Positions 1 through 6,667 of a stretch of 10,702 nt of DNA are shown one piece after another (the stretch's first letter is position 1; every line of letters begins with the position of its first letter). Source of the stretch: Chitinophagaceae bacterium (GTDB lineage Bacteria; Bacteroidota; Bacteroidia; Chitinophagales; Chitinophagaceae); contig JAACZX010000473.1 in NCBI GenBank assembly GCA_009996555.1, forward strand, positions 1 to 10,702. Direction: 5' to 3'. Made by a program: the position numbers and the translations under genes. The notes under the pieces are model-generated. The model was not told where the DNA came from and ran no database searches. It saw only the letters and a program-made list of their open reading frames with translations.

Positions 1-1192
1 CAAGTCTTGCCATCGAAATTTTTGCCGACGCAATCTGTCCTTCGAGTTGTTCCATGACATCATTCACATAAGCAGATACAAACGGATTAATCAAGGCTTC
101 GATTTCTTTTTCTGCTTTCAGGATGGTAAACAGTTTATCGTAATCAACCTGCATCAGTTCTATTACATGTGGCAGCGTACAGAATTCTCCATCATTATAG
201 CGGCGCAGAAACCAGATGATGGCCGTCAAAAAATTGATCGGCGATTCCACAAAAAAATCACCTTGCCGTTTGATCCATTCCCGGTTCAATCCCATCAGGA
301 TTGTACGGGCAGATTCAGAGGCATCCGTGATGTCCAGCATATTTTCTTTGTCCAGCGGATTACAGCGATGCGTGCGTGAAAGGTCTTCAAAATTGATCAC
401 GTAGAATTTTGGAGGGACGGGATAACGGTGTTTGTATTTGAGATAATGATTGTACGCAATGATGGAAAGATCATCAAACTTAAAATCATACACGAACATC
501 GAAAACCCTTTTTGTATATGCTGCGTGATCACATGACGGATGACAAAATAAGATTTGCCTGCTCCCGGAGAACCTAATACCAATAGAGATCGAAACGGAT
601 TGATGACATTGATCCAGCTTTTACGAACCTTTCCTTTCAAATGATATTGTGCAGGAAGGTTAATGGAGTATTCATTTTCAAGTAAGCGTTCTTCCTGCGG
701 GAAGCTTTCATTTTCCTTATTGAAAATATCGTTGCTGTTCAGCTTTTGATGAATAATCCGTGATAACAAGGTAACGCCAGTCAACACCATGATAAATCCT
801 GTTACAGTCAGGAACATATAAACCACTGCAATAGTTGTAATGGCAAATGGAATAAACAAACTGAAGTAACTGCCAAAGTAAACCAGCAGACCAGGCATAA
901 CATAGGCAAATGCAGTTTTGTGATTCAGTTTCTCCTCTTTCTTTCCCTTCGCACCGATCAGTGAAATAATCAGTAGCCCCAGCGCAATCAACTTAGCCGT
1001 ATTAAACTTCCCGAACAAGCCGGTATTACCAACATTAACCAGCAATCGATCAGACAGTTCTGCTGTCAGTTCCCACTCGTCAAATGCTTTATAGCAATAG
1101 AAATAAAAATGCAGGCCTAATACAACAAGACTCATCAGTCGTGTCATGTCTAAAATCTTCCGCAGCCCCTGTTCATTCTCTCCTGTATGCAT
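1..1192 (-). CDS. mobC: Type IV coupling protein (MobC/TraG/VirD4-like, YWFCY type), 3' end outside window
   Basis: This gene encodes the N-terminal 397 residues of a membrane ATPase that would dock the relaxase-DNA complex on the conjugation channel. The frame is open from an ATG at 1192 to base 1. A motif HFYFYCY at residues 28-34 matches the YWFCY-type N-terminal domain of Bacteroidetes coupling proteins. Hydrophobic segments lie at about 68-81 and 98-143. A cytosolic ATPase domain starts with NPF and the Walker A motif GSPGAGKS at about 207-214, followed by a YDFKFDD block. Relatives are roughly 650 residues long, so the Walker B and C-terminal parts lie beyond the left edge. The start follows the relaxase stop after only 3 bp (TAA GTC ATG), which implies co-transcription and probably translational coupling. 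Numbering of mob genes varies between elements, so the symbol is conventional. The family call is firm; the partner channel is not visible. Confidence 0.93.
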   Translation of the reverse strand, partial: MHTGENEQGLRKILDMTRLMSLVVLGLHFYFYCYKAFDEWELTAELSDRLLVNVGNTGLFGKFNTAKLIALGLLIISLIGAKGKKEEKLNHKTAFAYVMPGLLVYFGSYFSLFIPFAITTIAVVYMFLTVTGFIMVLTGVTLLSRIIHQKLNSNDIFNKENESFPQEERLLENEYSINLPAQYHLKGKVRKSWINVINPFRSLLVLGSPGAGKSYFVIRHVITQHIQKGFSMFVYDFKFDDLSIIAYNHYLKYKHRYPVPPKFYVINFEDLSRTHRCNPLDKENMLDITDASESARTILMGLNREWIKRQGDFFVESPINFLTAIIWFLRRYNDGEFCTLPHVIELMQVDYDKLFTILKAEKEIEALINPFVSAYVNDVMEQLEGQIASAKISMARL

Positions 1193-1195
1193 GAC

Positions 1196-2464
1196 TTATA
1201 GATTTATTCTTTTTTTCTTCTTCCCACGTTTTCTTTTCTTCAGTTGCCATGGAACATAATCCGGCATTCCTGCAGTTGACCGATCTGCTTCAGACAAGAC
1301 TATTTCAGGATACTTCGAACCGGAAGGCGTTGTTTCCTGCGCAACCTCTTTCACCTGCCGGGTGTTTTTCTTTTCACCAGCAACAGCCACCCCACCCGGC
1401 AAACTGATTGCAGGAACAACCCGCTTGAGAATTGCGTTTGCACTGTATCCCTTTCCGATATCACTGCCATTGAATACACATTTTGTTTTGTGATCGACAT
1501 AGGTCATCCCGTAAATCAACCCTTCTTTATTCTGCCGCAACACCATTGTGATATTTTCTCTGCCCAGAGCTTTGGTCAGTTGTTCTAACCCAACAGTCGA
1601 TTTTTCCAACAAGGCAAAATCAATCGCCGATTTTATTCGCTTAGCAAACGGTTGTTTCAGTTTCTCATTTTCAGTAAAGCGATGCTCCAGGTTTTTCAAT
1701 GTTGGCTTCATGTAAAAAGAACTTGCCTTTAATGGCGGGCTAATGGACGTTCCGCTCTCATCAATCACACGGTAAACGAGCCCCCTTTTTTCAAACATCA
1801 ACGAATCTTTTTCTCCCCGGTCAGCCTGCACATGGTAGAGCTTCAGTATTGCATTGAGTTCAGCCAACGAACTATACTTATAATCATTCACCACTAAACC
1901 TAACACGTTACTGATTGCTCTTTTAGTAGATGCTTTTCCATACGCTACTTTCTGCGCTGAAACAGGAACCAGTTTTATACGATCATCCATCTTTTTCTCC
2001 TGTGCCTTCACTAATCCAAATTCGTTTTCTATTTCTACCCTTGCTTTCTCCGATTGATTACGCCCGATATTATGCATCGATAACCTGTTTCCATCATGTT
2101 GAATATTTGTACTGACAATATGGATATGCGGATGACCGGCATCATGATGCCGATAGACCAGGTAAGGCTGTTCACCGAATCCAATTTTATCCATGTACGT
2201 TTTTGCAATCGTTGTTAACGCATCATTGGATAGCTTCTCAGTTACATCGAAATTGAGCGATACATGTAGTGTGTTAGTAGTAGCTCGTTCATTCAAGGAA
2301 GTAAAGCGCTCAAAGTGTTTTGTTTTATCTGAAAAACTTAACTGTGATGCATCTTTTAAAAAGTTCTGCGCCAGCAATAGTTCAGCCTCCTTTTCACGCA
2401 CTTTATGCTCGTTATAATTGAGCACTTTGGAGAGGCTTTTACTGGTATTTATTCTTGCAACCAT
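1196..2464 (-). CDS. mobB: Relaxase/mobilization nuclease MobB
   Basis: This 422-aa protein is a relaxase of the Pfam Relaxase (MobP-like) superfamily, which nicks one strand at oriT and stays bound to the 5' end through a tyrosine. The N-terminus MVARINTSKSLSKVLNYNEH is typical of Bacteroidetes MobB proteins and fixes the start. Tyr17 within LNYNEH is the likely nucleophile (motif I). The metal-binding histidine motif HHDAGHPHIHIVS lies at residues 106-118, with the HxH pair at 113 and 115. The C-terminal part (about 170-422) is less recognisable and ends in a very basic tail (KKRKRGKKKKR) that may bind DNA. The gene overlaps mobA by 16 bp upstream and is followed after 3 bp by the coupling protein, giving the usual mobA-mobB-mobC order. 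All key motifs are present, so the enzyme looks functional. Confidence 0.95.
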   Translation of the reverse strand: MVARINTSKSLSKVLNYNEHKVREKEAELLLAQNFLKDASQLSFSDKTKHFERFTSLNERATTNTLHVSLNFDVTEKLSNDALTTIAKTYMDKIGFGEQPYLVYRHHDAGHPHIHIVSTNIQHDGNRLSMHNIGRNQSEKARVEIENEFGLVKAQEKKMDDRIKLVPVSAQKVAYGKASTKRAISNVLGLVVNDYKYSSLAELNAILKLYHVQADRGEKDSLMFEKRGLVYRVIDESGTSISPPLKASSFYMKPTLKNLEHRFTENEKLKQPFAKRIKSAIDFALLEKSTVGLEQLTKALGRENITMVLRQNKEGLIYGMTYVDHKTKCVFNGSDIGKGYSANAILKRVVPAISLPGGVAVAGEKKNTRQVKEVAQETTPSGSKYPEIVLSEADRSTAGMPDYVPWQLKKRKRGKKKKRINL

Positions 2465-2850
2465 TTGTCTGACAATTGCGCAATTTTCAAATTGATTTCT
2501 GAGGTCTTTTCCATGAACAATTCACGCTGTTTTTCAGCCACTGCTGTCCATGCTATGATTTCTCCAATTCTGTCCATTGTATGAAGTCTTTTCAGCGATT
2601 GGTTAAAGTTGTTGCCAATCGCAGAAAGCTCATTTTTCAGTGAGATAAATAACACAAGCATGTCATCCACAGATTGGTCATGTGTATAAACCGTCACCGG
2701 TTTTTCCAGCAACACGTAACGGATATACTCACTCAGCTTTCGCTTGGTGGTTGTCCTGAAAGACCGCATGATCTTCTCAAATTCTGCATCTGCAAAACGA
2801 ACGGTTACTTTCCGTGTGCGGTTTATTTTATCCTTTCTCTTCATATTCAT
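2449..2850 (-). CDS. mobA: Relaxosome accessory protein MobA (ribbon-helix-helix, MobC/PF05713-like)
   Basis: This small basic protein (133 aa from the ATG at 2850) would bind at oriT and help the relaxase nick. The N-terminal part RKVTVRFADAEFEKIMRSF, followed by a helix reading LSEYIRYVLLEK, has the strand-helix-helix pattern of a ribbon-helix-helix DNA-binding domain. The block IGNNFNQSLKRLH matches the conserved GNNxNQ motif of bacterial mobilization accessory proteins. The C-terminal half is helical. Three starts are possible: GTG at 2856, ATG at 2850 and ATG at 2844. I chose the first ATG; no Shine-Dalgarno sequence decides it. The 3' end overlaps mobB by 16 bp, and a 17-nt palindrome lies about 50 bp upstream and could be its binding site. 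Some annotations call this family MobC, so names differ between elements. Confidence 0.9.
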   Translation of the reverse strand: MNMKRKDKINRTRKVTVRFADAEFEKIMRSFRTTTKRKLSEYIRYVLLEKPVTVYTHDQSVDDMLVLFISLKNELSAIGNNFNQSLKRLHTMDRIGEIIAWTAVAEKQRELFMEKTSEINLKIAQLSDKWLQE

Positions 2851-2856
2851 TCTCAC

Positions 2857-3024
2857 TTTTAATCATCAACCGATACGACTCCGGAGTAAAAGTCAAACCG
2901 TTTGTCGGACAAACGTACATCTTTGCCATGCCTGCAGACGGGCATTAAGCTGCATTGAAATAGAGTAGTCAATGTTCCGCTGTTTTTTTTCATTCTCTCG
3001 GTAATCCAGTCCCATTCGATCCAT
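2857..3024. other. Intergenic region between primase and mobA, candidate oriT
   Basis: This is the only sizeable gap inside the mobilization operon (168 bp). It holds two inverted repeats: a perfect 17-nt palindrome at 2899-2915 and a 5-bp stem with 8-nt loop at 2928-2945 (arms ATGCC and GGCAT). In mobilizable elements oriT usually lies next to the mob genes and contains inverted repeats bound by the relaxosome proteins, so this is the best oriT candidate in the window. No nic site can be recognised. A short minus-strand open frame also crosses the gap but shows no coding character I trust. The alternative is that the palindrome is simply an operator for mobA transcription. Confidence 0.45.
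2899..2915. repeat. Perfect 17-nt inverted repeat upstream of mobA
   Basis: CGTTTGTC, a central G, then GACAAACG: eight perfectly paired bases on each side of one central base. It is centred about 57 bp before the chosen mobA start codon, outside any supported gene. A short uninterrupted palindrome of this kind suits a homodimeric ribbon-helix-helix or helix-turn-helix protein, and MobA is the obvious local candidate. Confidence 0.75.
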
Positions 3025-3921
3025 TTATTGAAATTTCCGCAAACCTGTTTTTTGAGATTTGCCGATGTTCTGCATCCATTCATTCAAATCTTTATAGCCT
3101 GCGTAAAGGCCACTTTCATCCCGGTAACACTGACTCCATGTTAGTGCAGATCGTGTACAATTTTGCCCTGTTTTATCCCGGTCAAGGAATAAATAAATGC
3201 GTTCATGCTGCTCCATCAATGTCCTGCTTTTTTCAAAAAAGGAAGTTGAGTTCAGGATCAAGAAATTTAAATGAGAAGACGGCTGACCTTTGTGTATCGT
3301 TTGATGCGAAAGGAAGTCAAAGAATCCTTCAAAAACAGCCAGTTCCTGACTACCGTTATTGATAATTGTCACCGCCTTGGGAGCAACACATCCTTTGTAC
3401 CATGGATTACGCAATTCAAACCCACCGTGGCCGTTCTTAAAACTAATAGCGGTGTACATTTTTCTGTTGCCTGAAAAATGTACTTCACGGCAATATTTTT
3501 TTGCTACTGATTCTGCTATCCGGCGCTGCTTCAGATACCGCAAAAGGCTCAGCGATGAAATCGCTTTTTCGGAATGGATCAGTATAGCCGATTCCTCTGG
3601 CTCGCTGGCAGGTAAACCCTGGTTTTGCGGGTGAAAAGAAAGATGGCCATTTAATCTATCCAGCAATTCATTCACAGAACAGTTGTAGTATAAGATCCCG
3701 AAATCAATCAGCGTTCCACCCTGGCCTGTGCCGTGATCATACCACAGATTCTTTTTGCGGTTCACTTTGAAAGAAGCTGTCCGTTCCTTTCGCAATGGTG
3801 AACGATACCAATGGTCATCCTTTCTTATTCTATCAGCCGTATAACCCAAGGAGCAGAGGTAATCAACCATGTCCATTTGCTTAGCCTGTTCACAGGAGAG
3901 CTTGTTTTCTCTGACATTCAT
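3025..3921 (-). CDS. Primase-like protein with CHC2-type N-terminus and Toprim domain
   Basis: This 298-aa protein belongs to the Toprim/CHC2-like family found beside mob genes in Bacteroidetes elements. It may prime the complementary strand of transferred DNA. Residues 38-75 have the shape of the CHC2 zinc-finger fold (SPLRKERTASFKVN, then LWYDHGTGQGGTLIDF), but the zinc-ligand cysteines of DnaG are missing. A Toprim domain follows, with Glu198 in VFEGFFD and the acidic pair Asp247 and Asp249 in LFLDRDKTGQ, which would hold catalytic magnesium. The C-terminus (YKDLNEWMQNIGKSQK) looks complete, and the length of about 300 fits the family. It is first in the minus-strand mobilization operon and divergent from the unknown gene at 4078. 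Activity as a primase is inferred from the family, not shown by the sequence. Confidence 0.85.
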   Translation of the reverse strand: MNVRENKLSCEQAKQMDMVDYLCSLGYTADRIRKDDHWYRSPLRKERTASFKVNRKKNLWYDHGTGQGGTLIDFGILYYNCSVNELLDRLNGHLSFHPQNQGLPASEPEESAILIHSEKAISSLSLLRYLKQRRIAESVAKKYCREVHFSGNRKMYTAISFKNGHGGFELRNPWYKGCVAPKAVTIINNGSQELAVFEGFFDFLSHQTIHKGQPSSHLNFLILNSTSFFEKSRTLMEQHERIYLFLDRDKTGQNCTRSALTWSQCYRDESGLYAGYKDLNEWMQNIGKSQKTGLRKFQ

Positions 3922-4077
3922 ACATCACAATTTTCAATTTCACAATCAGATAAGACTGCAAATTAAACACTGCATCTCACCGAATCTATCCACTGTAAAT
4001 TTGATAGAGGATGAAACGAAATACGTAATCTATTTTTGAAACGTGTACATGTTTTGTGAACAAGAAACGTTAAAACA
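3922..4077. promoter_or_regulatory. Divergent promoter region with three GAAACG direct repeats
   Basis: This 156-bp AT-rich gap separates the primase gene (minus) from the 93-aa gene (plus), so it should hold promoters for both. The hexamer GAAACG occurs three times in the same orientation, at 4013, 4038 and 4064, spaced 25 and 26 bp, about 2.5 helical turns. A weak hairpin has arms CTATC (about 3987) and GATAG (about 4003). A TATTTTTG box is listed separately. The repeats may be an operator, but at six bases they could also be chance. Confidence 0.35.
4031..4038 (+). promoter_or_regulatory. Candidate Bacteroidetes -7 box for the 4078 gene
   Basis: TATTTTTG matches the Bacteroidetes -7 consensus TAnnTTTG exactly and would give a leader of about 30 nt before the ATG at 4078. 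The nearest upstream TTTG (4000-4003) is 27 bp away, somewhat too far for a good -33 element, so the call is tentative. Confidence 0.3.
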
Positions 4078-4359
4078 ATGATTGCAAAAAACGATGTGGC
4101 CAAAGTGTATGATACAATTCTCAGTATCCCGGGCATGAATGATGAAATGAAAATCAGTTTAAAAATTTCCAGAAAAAATTTACTTCTATTGAACAAACTG
4201 ATTGAAAGAGGTCTGAACGGCAAAGAAAGCAATGATCAGTCAATAAGTGTATTAGATACCGTTCCAAAAGAAACGCTGTTGGAACTTTCAAACATTTCTG
4301 CAGAATTGCTTGATAAGGCAGGGTTGACAGAAATGAATGAGAAGCTAAAAGCCTTTTGA
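4078..4359 (+). CDS. Small hypothetical protein
   Basis: I do not recognise this 93-aa protein. It appears soluble and mostly helical, with no signal peptide or membrane segment. Charged and leucine-rich stretches include SLKISRKNLLLLNKLIERG (residues 28-46) and KETLLELSNISAELLDKAG (about 64-82), which could form a helical bundle or a dimer interface. It starts with ATG after the divergent regulatory region and is followed after 43 bp by another unknown gene on the same strand, so the two may be co-transcribed. A weak, low-complexity minus-strand frame covers part of the same DNA, but the plus-strand frame has the better residue composition. Position opposite the mobilization operon suggests an element-maintenance or regulatory role, but this is only a guess from context. 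Confidence 0.7.
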   Translation: MIAKNDVAKVYDTILSIPGMNDEMKISLKISRKNLLLLNKLIERGLNGKESNDQSISVLDTVPKETLLELSNISAELLDKAGLTEMNEKLKAF

Positions 4360-4402
4360 ACGTTACTTTAAAACAGACAGAAAAGTAAATTACCTTTAAG
4401 CA

Positions 4403-4948
4403 ATGGAACCTTTGTCAAATCACCTTGTACTTAAACGTTTCGAAGTAAATTTTAAAGGCAGATTACTCCCTGTCCAATTGATTCGACTGCAGCCTTTTTA
4501 TGCGCCGCAATATTATTTCTTAGTAACTGTTGATGATCAACAAATCATGATAACACGTACCTATCTGAAGGATAAACCGTTTTGGATTGGCGGAGGAGTA
4601 ATGAGCGTTGAAGATATCCAAATGTTAGGCCCCGAAATTGAAAAGCAACTTGGCAATCCCTTACCACCTTGTGAAAGTAATAACCCCTTTGAGTACGAAG
4701 GTGATCTCCAAATCAACGTGGAAAAGATCATGCTGGGAGAACTGCTGATTGAAAAAGCGAAGGCTCCTTATTCAGCAGACCTGTATTACCGGATCCATAC
4801 GTCTAATGTAATGATAGAAGTAGCAAAATTTTTTGATAACGATGGCGGCATCTGGGTTTTAAGTAAACCATCACTTGGAAGAGAACAGTTTAACATGTTC
4901 ACTGAGTTGATCGATTTGTATGAAGAAAGCCGGAGAACAATCCCGTGA
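4403..4948 (+). CDS. Hypothetical protein
   Basis: This 181-aa protein is not one I can place in a family. It has no signal peptide or transmembrane segment and is likely cytoplasmic. The N-terminal half alternates hydrophobic and polar residues (LVLKRFEVNFKGRLLPVQLI, then YYFLVTVDDQQIMITRTY), suggesting beta strands, with a glycine turn IGGGVMS near residue 63. The C-terminal half looks mixed alpha/beta and ends with a helix (MFTELIDLYEESRR). No nucleotide-binding or catalytic signature is visible. It lies 43 bp downstream of the 93-aa gene in the same direction and ends 65 bp before the convergent radC. Residue use is like that of a normal coding gene and there is no competing frame, so it is probably real. 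Confidence 0.75.
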   Translation: MEPLSNHLVLKRFEVNFKGRLLPVQLIRLQPFYAPQYYFLVTVDDQQIMITRTYLKDKPFWIGGGVMSVEDIQMLGPEIEKQLGNPLPPCESNNPFEYEGDLQINVEKIMLGELLIEKAKAPYSADLYYRIHTSNVMIEVAKFFDNDGGIWVLSKPSLGREQFNMFTELIDLYEESRRTIP

Positions 4949-5002
4949 AACAGTTACAAACGAATCATAACAACAGCTTACTTCTCCATATACAACATGG
5001 AT

Positions 5003-5027
5003 AAAAAAAGGGGCTATAGAAGCCCCT
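5003..5027 (-). terminator. Intrinsic terminator of radC
   Basis: On the minus strand AGGGGCT and AGCCCCT form a perfect 7-bp GC-rich stem with a 5-nt loop, followed directly by a run of seven T (5003-5009). The radC stop codon TAG (5016-5014) lies inside the hairpin, in the loop and first stem bases. On the plus strand the stem is not followed by a T-run, so it should act for radC only. Confidence 0.88.
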
Positions 5028-5484
5028 CATCTGCAAAGCTGAAATAACCTTCACTGGAAACGATCACATGATCCAGCACTGAGATATCTAAAAACCTTCC
5101 GGCATTCTTTATCTTCTGCGTCAGTTCTTCATCTGCCCTGCTGGGTTTCAGATTACAGGAAGGATGATTGTGAGAAATAATAATGCCGACAGCATTGGCT
5201 TTTAAAGCAGCCACAAAAATCAGTCGTGGATCAGCCACCGTGCCGGTTACGCCTCCGGAAGAAATATCAATGATCCCTAAAACACGATTGGCACGGTTCA
5301 ATAATAATACCTTGAATTGTTCCACCAGATCAATCTTACTTTCATTCCAGTGATGCAACAACAAATCAGCCGCATCTTTTGATGATTTGATCATTGGTCT
5401 TTCTGAGGCCTTTACTTTTGACCTGTAAACCAGTTCTACTTCTGCCACTTTTTGCCATGCCGGTGAAGTCATTTCCTTTTCCAT
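5014..5484 (-). CDS. radC: RadC-family JAB/MPN+ domain protein
   Basis: This 156-aa protein is a short RadC-like protein with a JAB (JAMM-fold) metalloprotease-type domain. The motif is well kept: Glu55 in LVEQFKVLLLN, His105 and His107 in SHNHPS, then Ser115 and Asp118 in KPSRADEEL, as expected for a zinc site. The usual glycine after HNHPS is a cysteine here (HNHPSC). The helix-hairpin-helix region of full-length E. coli RadC is absent, as is common for copies on Bacteroidetes mobile elements. The N-terminus WQKVAEVELVYRSKVKASER is characteristic and supports the ATG at 5484. The biochemical role of RadC is unsettled; the old DNA-repair assignment is doubtful. It is a single-gene unit with a structured leader upstream (5530-5637) and its own terminator, which suggests separate control from the mob genes. 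Confidence 0.92.
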   Translation of the reverse strand: MEKEMTSPAWQKVAEVELVYRSKVKASERPMIKSSKDAADLLLHHWNESKIDLVEQFKVLLLNRANRVLGIIDISSGGVTGTVADPRLIFVAALKANAVGIIISHNHPSCNLKPSRADEELTQKIKNAGRFLDISVLDHVIVSSEGYFSFADEGLL

Positions 5485-5529
5485 AATTCAATGTTTTTAA
5501 GATTTGAAAATTGATTATGGAACCATACC

Positions 5530-5637
5530 CGGCTCTGGAGTGCATCAGCGCAAGGAGGATGCGGAATAAATGATGGCCTCGTGTGCCGGAATTGTGTTTA
5601 TGCCGAACTCCTTGACAGCGATTGCAAACCGGAGCCG
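5530..5637 (-). ncRNA. Candidate pseudoknotted cis-regulatory RNA in the radC leader
   Basis: Read on the minus strand, 46 nt upstream of the radC start, this 108-nt segment folds well. P1 pairs 5637-5629 with 5538-5530 (CGGCUCCGG with CCAGAGCCG, one mismatch). P3 pairs 5605-5597 with 5570-5562 (CGGCAUAAA with UUUAUUCCG, one mismatch). P2 is the hairpin 5562-5558 with 5546-5542 (GCAUC with GAUGC) with an 11-nt loop. The loop segment CUCCUUG (5557-5551) pairs perfectly with CAAGGAG (5614-5608), making a 7-bp pseudoknot. A conserved radC RNA motif has been described in 5' leaders of radC, integrase, methyltransferase and anti-restriction genes in Bacteroidetes. Location fits, but I could not compare it with that model. 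Confidence 0.6.
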
Positions 5638-5715
5638 AACTTCGAGGAATATGATCATTTAAATCTCAGCTTCAGATATCATACTATTATTGATAGTTAT
5701 GGATGATAACAATTA

Positions 5716-6657
5716 CTATTTTGCCTTAGCACCGTCCATCGTAACAACAGACTTTATTTTTAAAGGTGCTTCAACTCCCTGCATCTTCACGGTGCCTTTC
5801 AAATCAGCAGATAGTTTTGCTGATAACAGCATGCCGGTTTTCAACTCGAGAACATATTCACCTGTTTGTTCGCCTTTGATGTCTGCTGTATTTTGTGCAG
5901 ACATGTCTGTTTCCTTTTCTGAAGCAATTACAGCTACAGATTCTATGAAAATTTTCTCTTCGGTTATCGCTTTCACAAAATAAGTTGTTGTCGTCTTCAA
6001 GTTAAATTCACCTTGTTGTGTGTGGGTAATTGTCCATTTCTCTCTAAGATGAACACTTGAATCAGGGAAAATCCTGAAGAACTGATCAACATTTTGTCTC
6101 ACCATATTTGCTTCAATTGTTTTATCCCATAATTCTCTTGCAATACGAGTTTCCTCTATACTCTTAAATTGTATCTGTCTGAATACCCGATCTCCCGCCT
6201 CGCTAAAACCTTGTATATTTTTAACCATGCCATTAGGTTTTAACTGTACATCAAATGTTGACTCTTTCAGCCCCCCCAGCATTTTCTCCAGCATATTCAT
6301 ACTGAAAGATGCATTATCTGCATCCAGTTCTGTTTCCTCCTTGTCTTTCTGAATGCGGAGCTTGATTTTCTCGTACTTCATGCTTAATACGAAATCACCC
6401 GCTGTATCTTTTGCAACGTTGTAACTGATCGACATGTCTGAGTGATTCTTACTTACGACTTCCTGATCATCAACAGTTATTTGCACATCCGTTTTATTGT
6501 TCACCGTATAACGGTAAACTGAGCCGGGCTCAGGATTCAGTAAGACATTAAAAGCCGGTCCTTCTTTCAAATAGCTTTCACTCTTTGTATTATCGGAAGG
6601 AACAAATCTGCAAGCTGCAAAAACAACGGTAATCAAAATGAACATTCTCACTTTCAT
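5716..6657 (-). CDS. Predicted lipoprotein, DUF6263-like
   Basis: This 313-aa protein starts with a short lipoprotein signal, MKVRMFILITVVFAAC, with a lipobox ending at Cys16, so it is probably anchored in a membrane facing the periplasm or outside. The mature part is rich in beta-strand patterns and charged residues. It begins with a PEPGSVYRYTVNNKTDVQI-type segment and a region with NASFSMNMLEKMLGGL that recall the Bacteroidetes DUF6263 family, whose function is unknown. No catalytic motif is seen. Its ATG lies 10 bp after the stop of the large SprB-repeat gene, so the two are very probably co-transcribed and the lipoprotein may help export, anchor or stabilise that surface protein. Downstream are 231 bp before radC, most of it the structured leader. 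The lipoprotein call is firm; the family name is moderately sure. Confidence 0.8.
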   Translation of the reverse strand: MKVRMFILITVVFAACRFVPSDNTKSESYLKEGPAFNVLLNPEPGSVYRYTVNNKTDVQITVDDQEVVSKNHSDMSISYNVAKDTAGDFVLSMKYEKIKLRIQKDKEETELDADNASFSMNMLEKMLGGLKESTFDVQLKPNGMVKNIQGFSEAGDRVFRQIQFKSIEETRIARELWDKTIEANMVRQNVDQFFRIFPDSSVHLREKWTITHTQQGEFNLKTTTTYFVKAITEEKIFIESVAVIASEKETDMSAQNTADIKGEQTGEYVLELKTGMLLSAKLSADLKGTVKMQGVEAPLKIKSVVTMDGAKAK

Positions 6658-6667
6658 ATTGTATAAT

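Noticed and set aside
47..404. Plus-strand open frames near the left end
   Set aside because: Both are antisense to the coupling-protein frame, which carries clear motifs and is open throughout.
2859..3083. Minus-strand open frame of 74 codons between primase and mobA
   Set aside because: It overlaps the primase end by 59 bp, is rich in Cys and Trp without any motif, and covers the palindrome-bearing gap. A shorter version from ATG 2993 (44 aa) cannot be excluded but has no support.
3963..4232. Minus-strand open frame of 89 codons over the divergent region
   Set aside because: It is antisense to the 93-aa plus-strand gene, and its composition (many Phe, Ser, Leu) is typical of a shadow frame.
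4391..4398. TACCTTTA as a -7 box for the 4403 gene
   Set aside because: It misses the final G of TAnnTTTG, would put the transcription start at the start codon, and has no -33 partner. Co-transcription with the 4078 gene is simpler.
5677..5700. AT-rich hairpin (ACTAT and ATAGT arms) downstream of the lipoprotein gene
   Set aside because: Five AT-rich pairs without a T-run are not distinguishable from chance in this sequence.
5690..5983. Plus-strand open frame of 97 codons
   Set aside because: It is antisense to the lipoprotein gene and shows no signal, motif or plausible leader.
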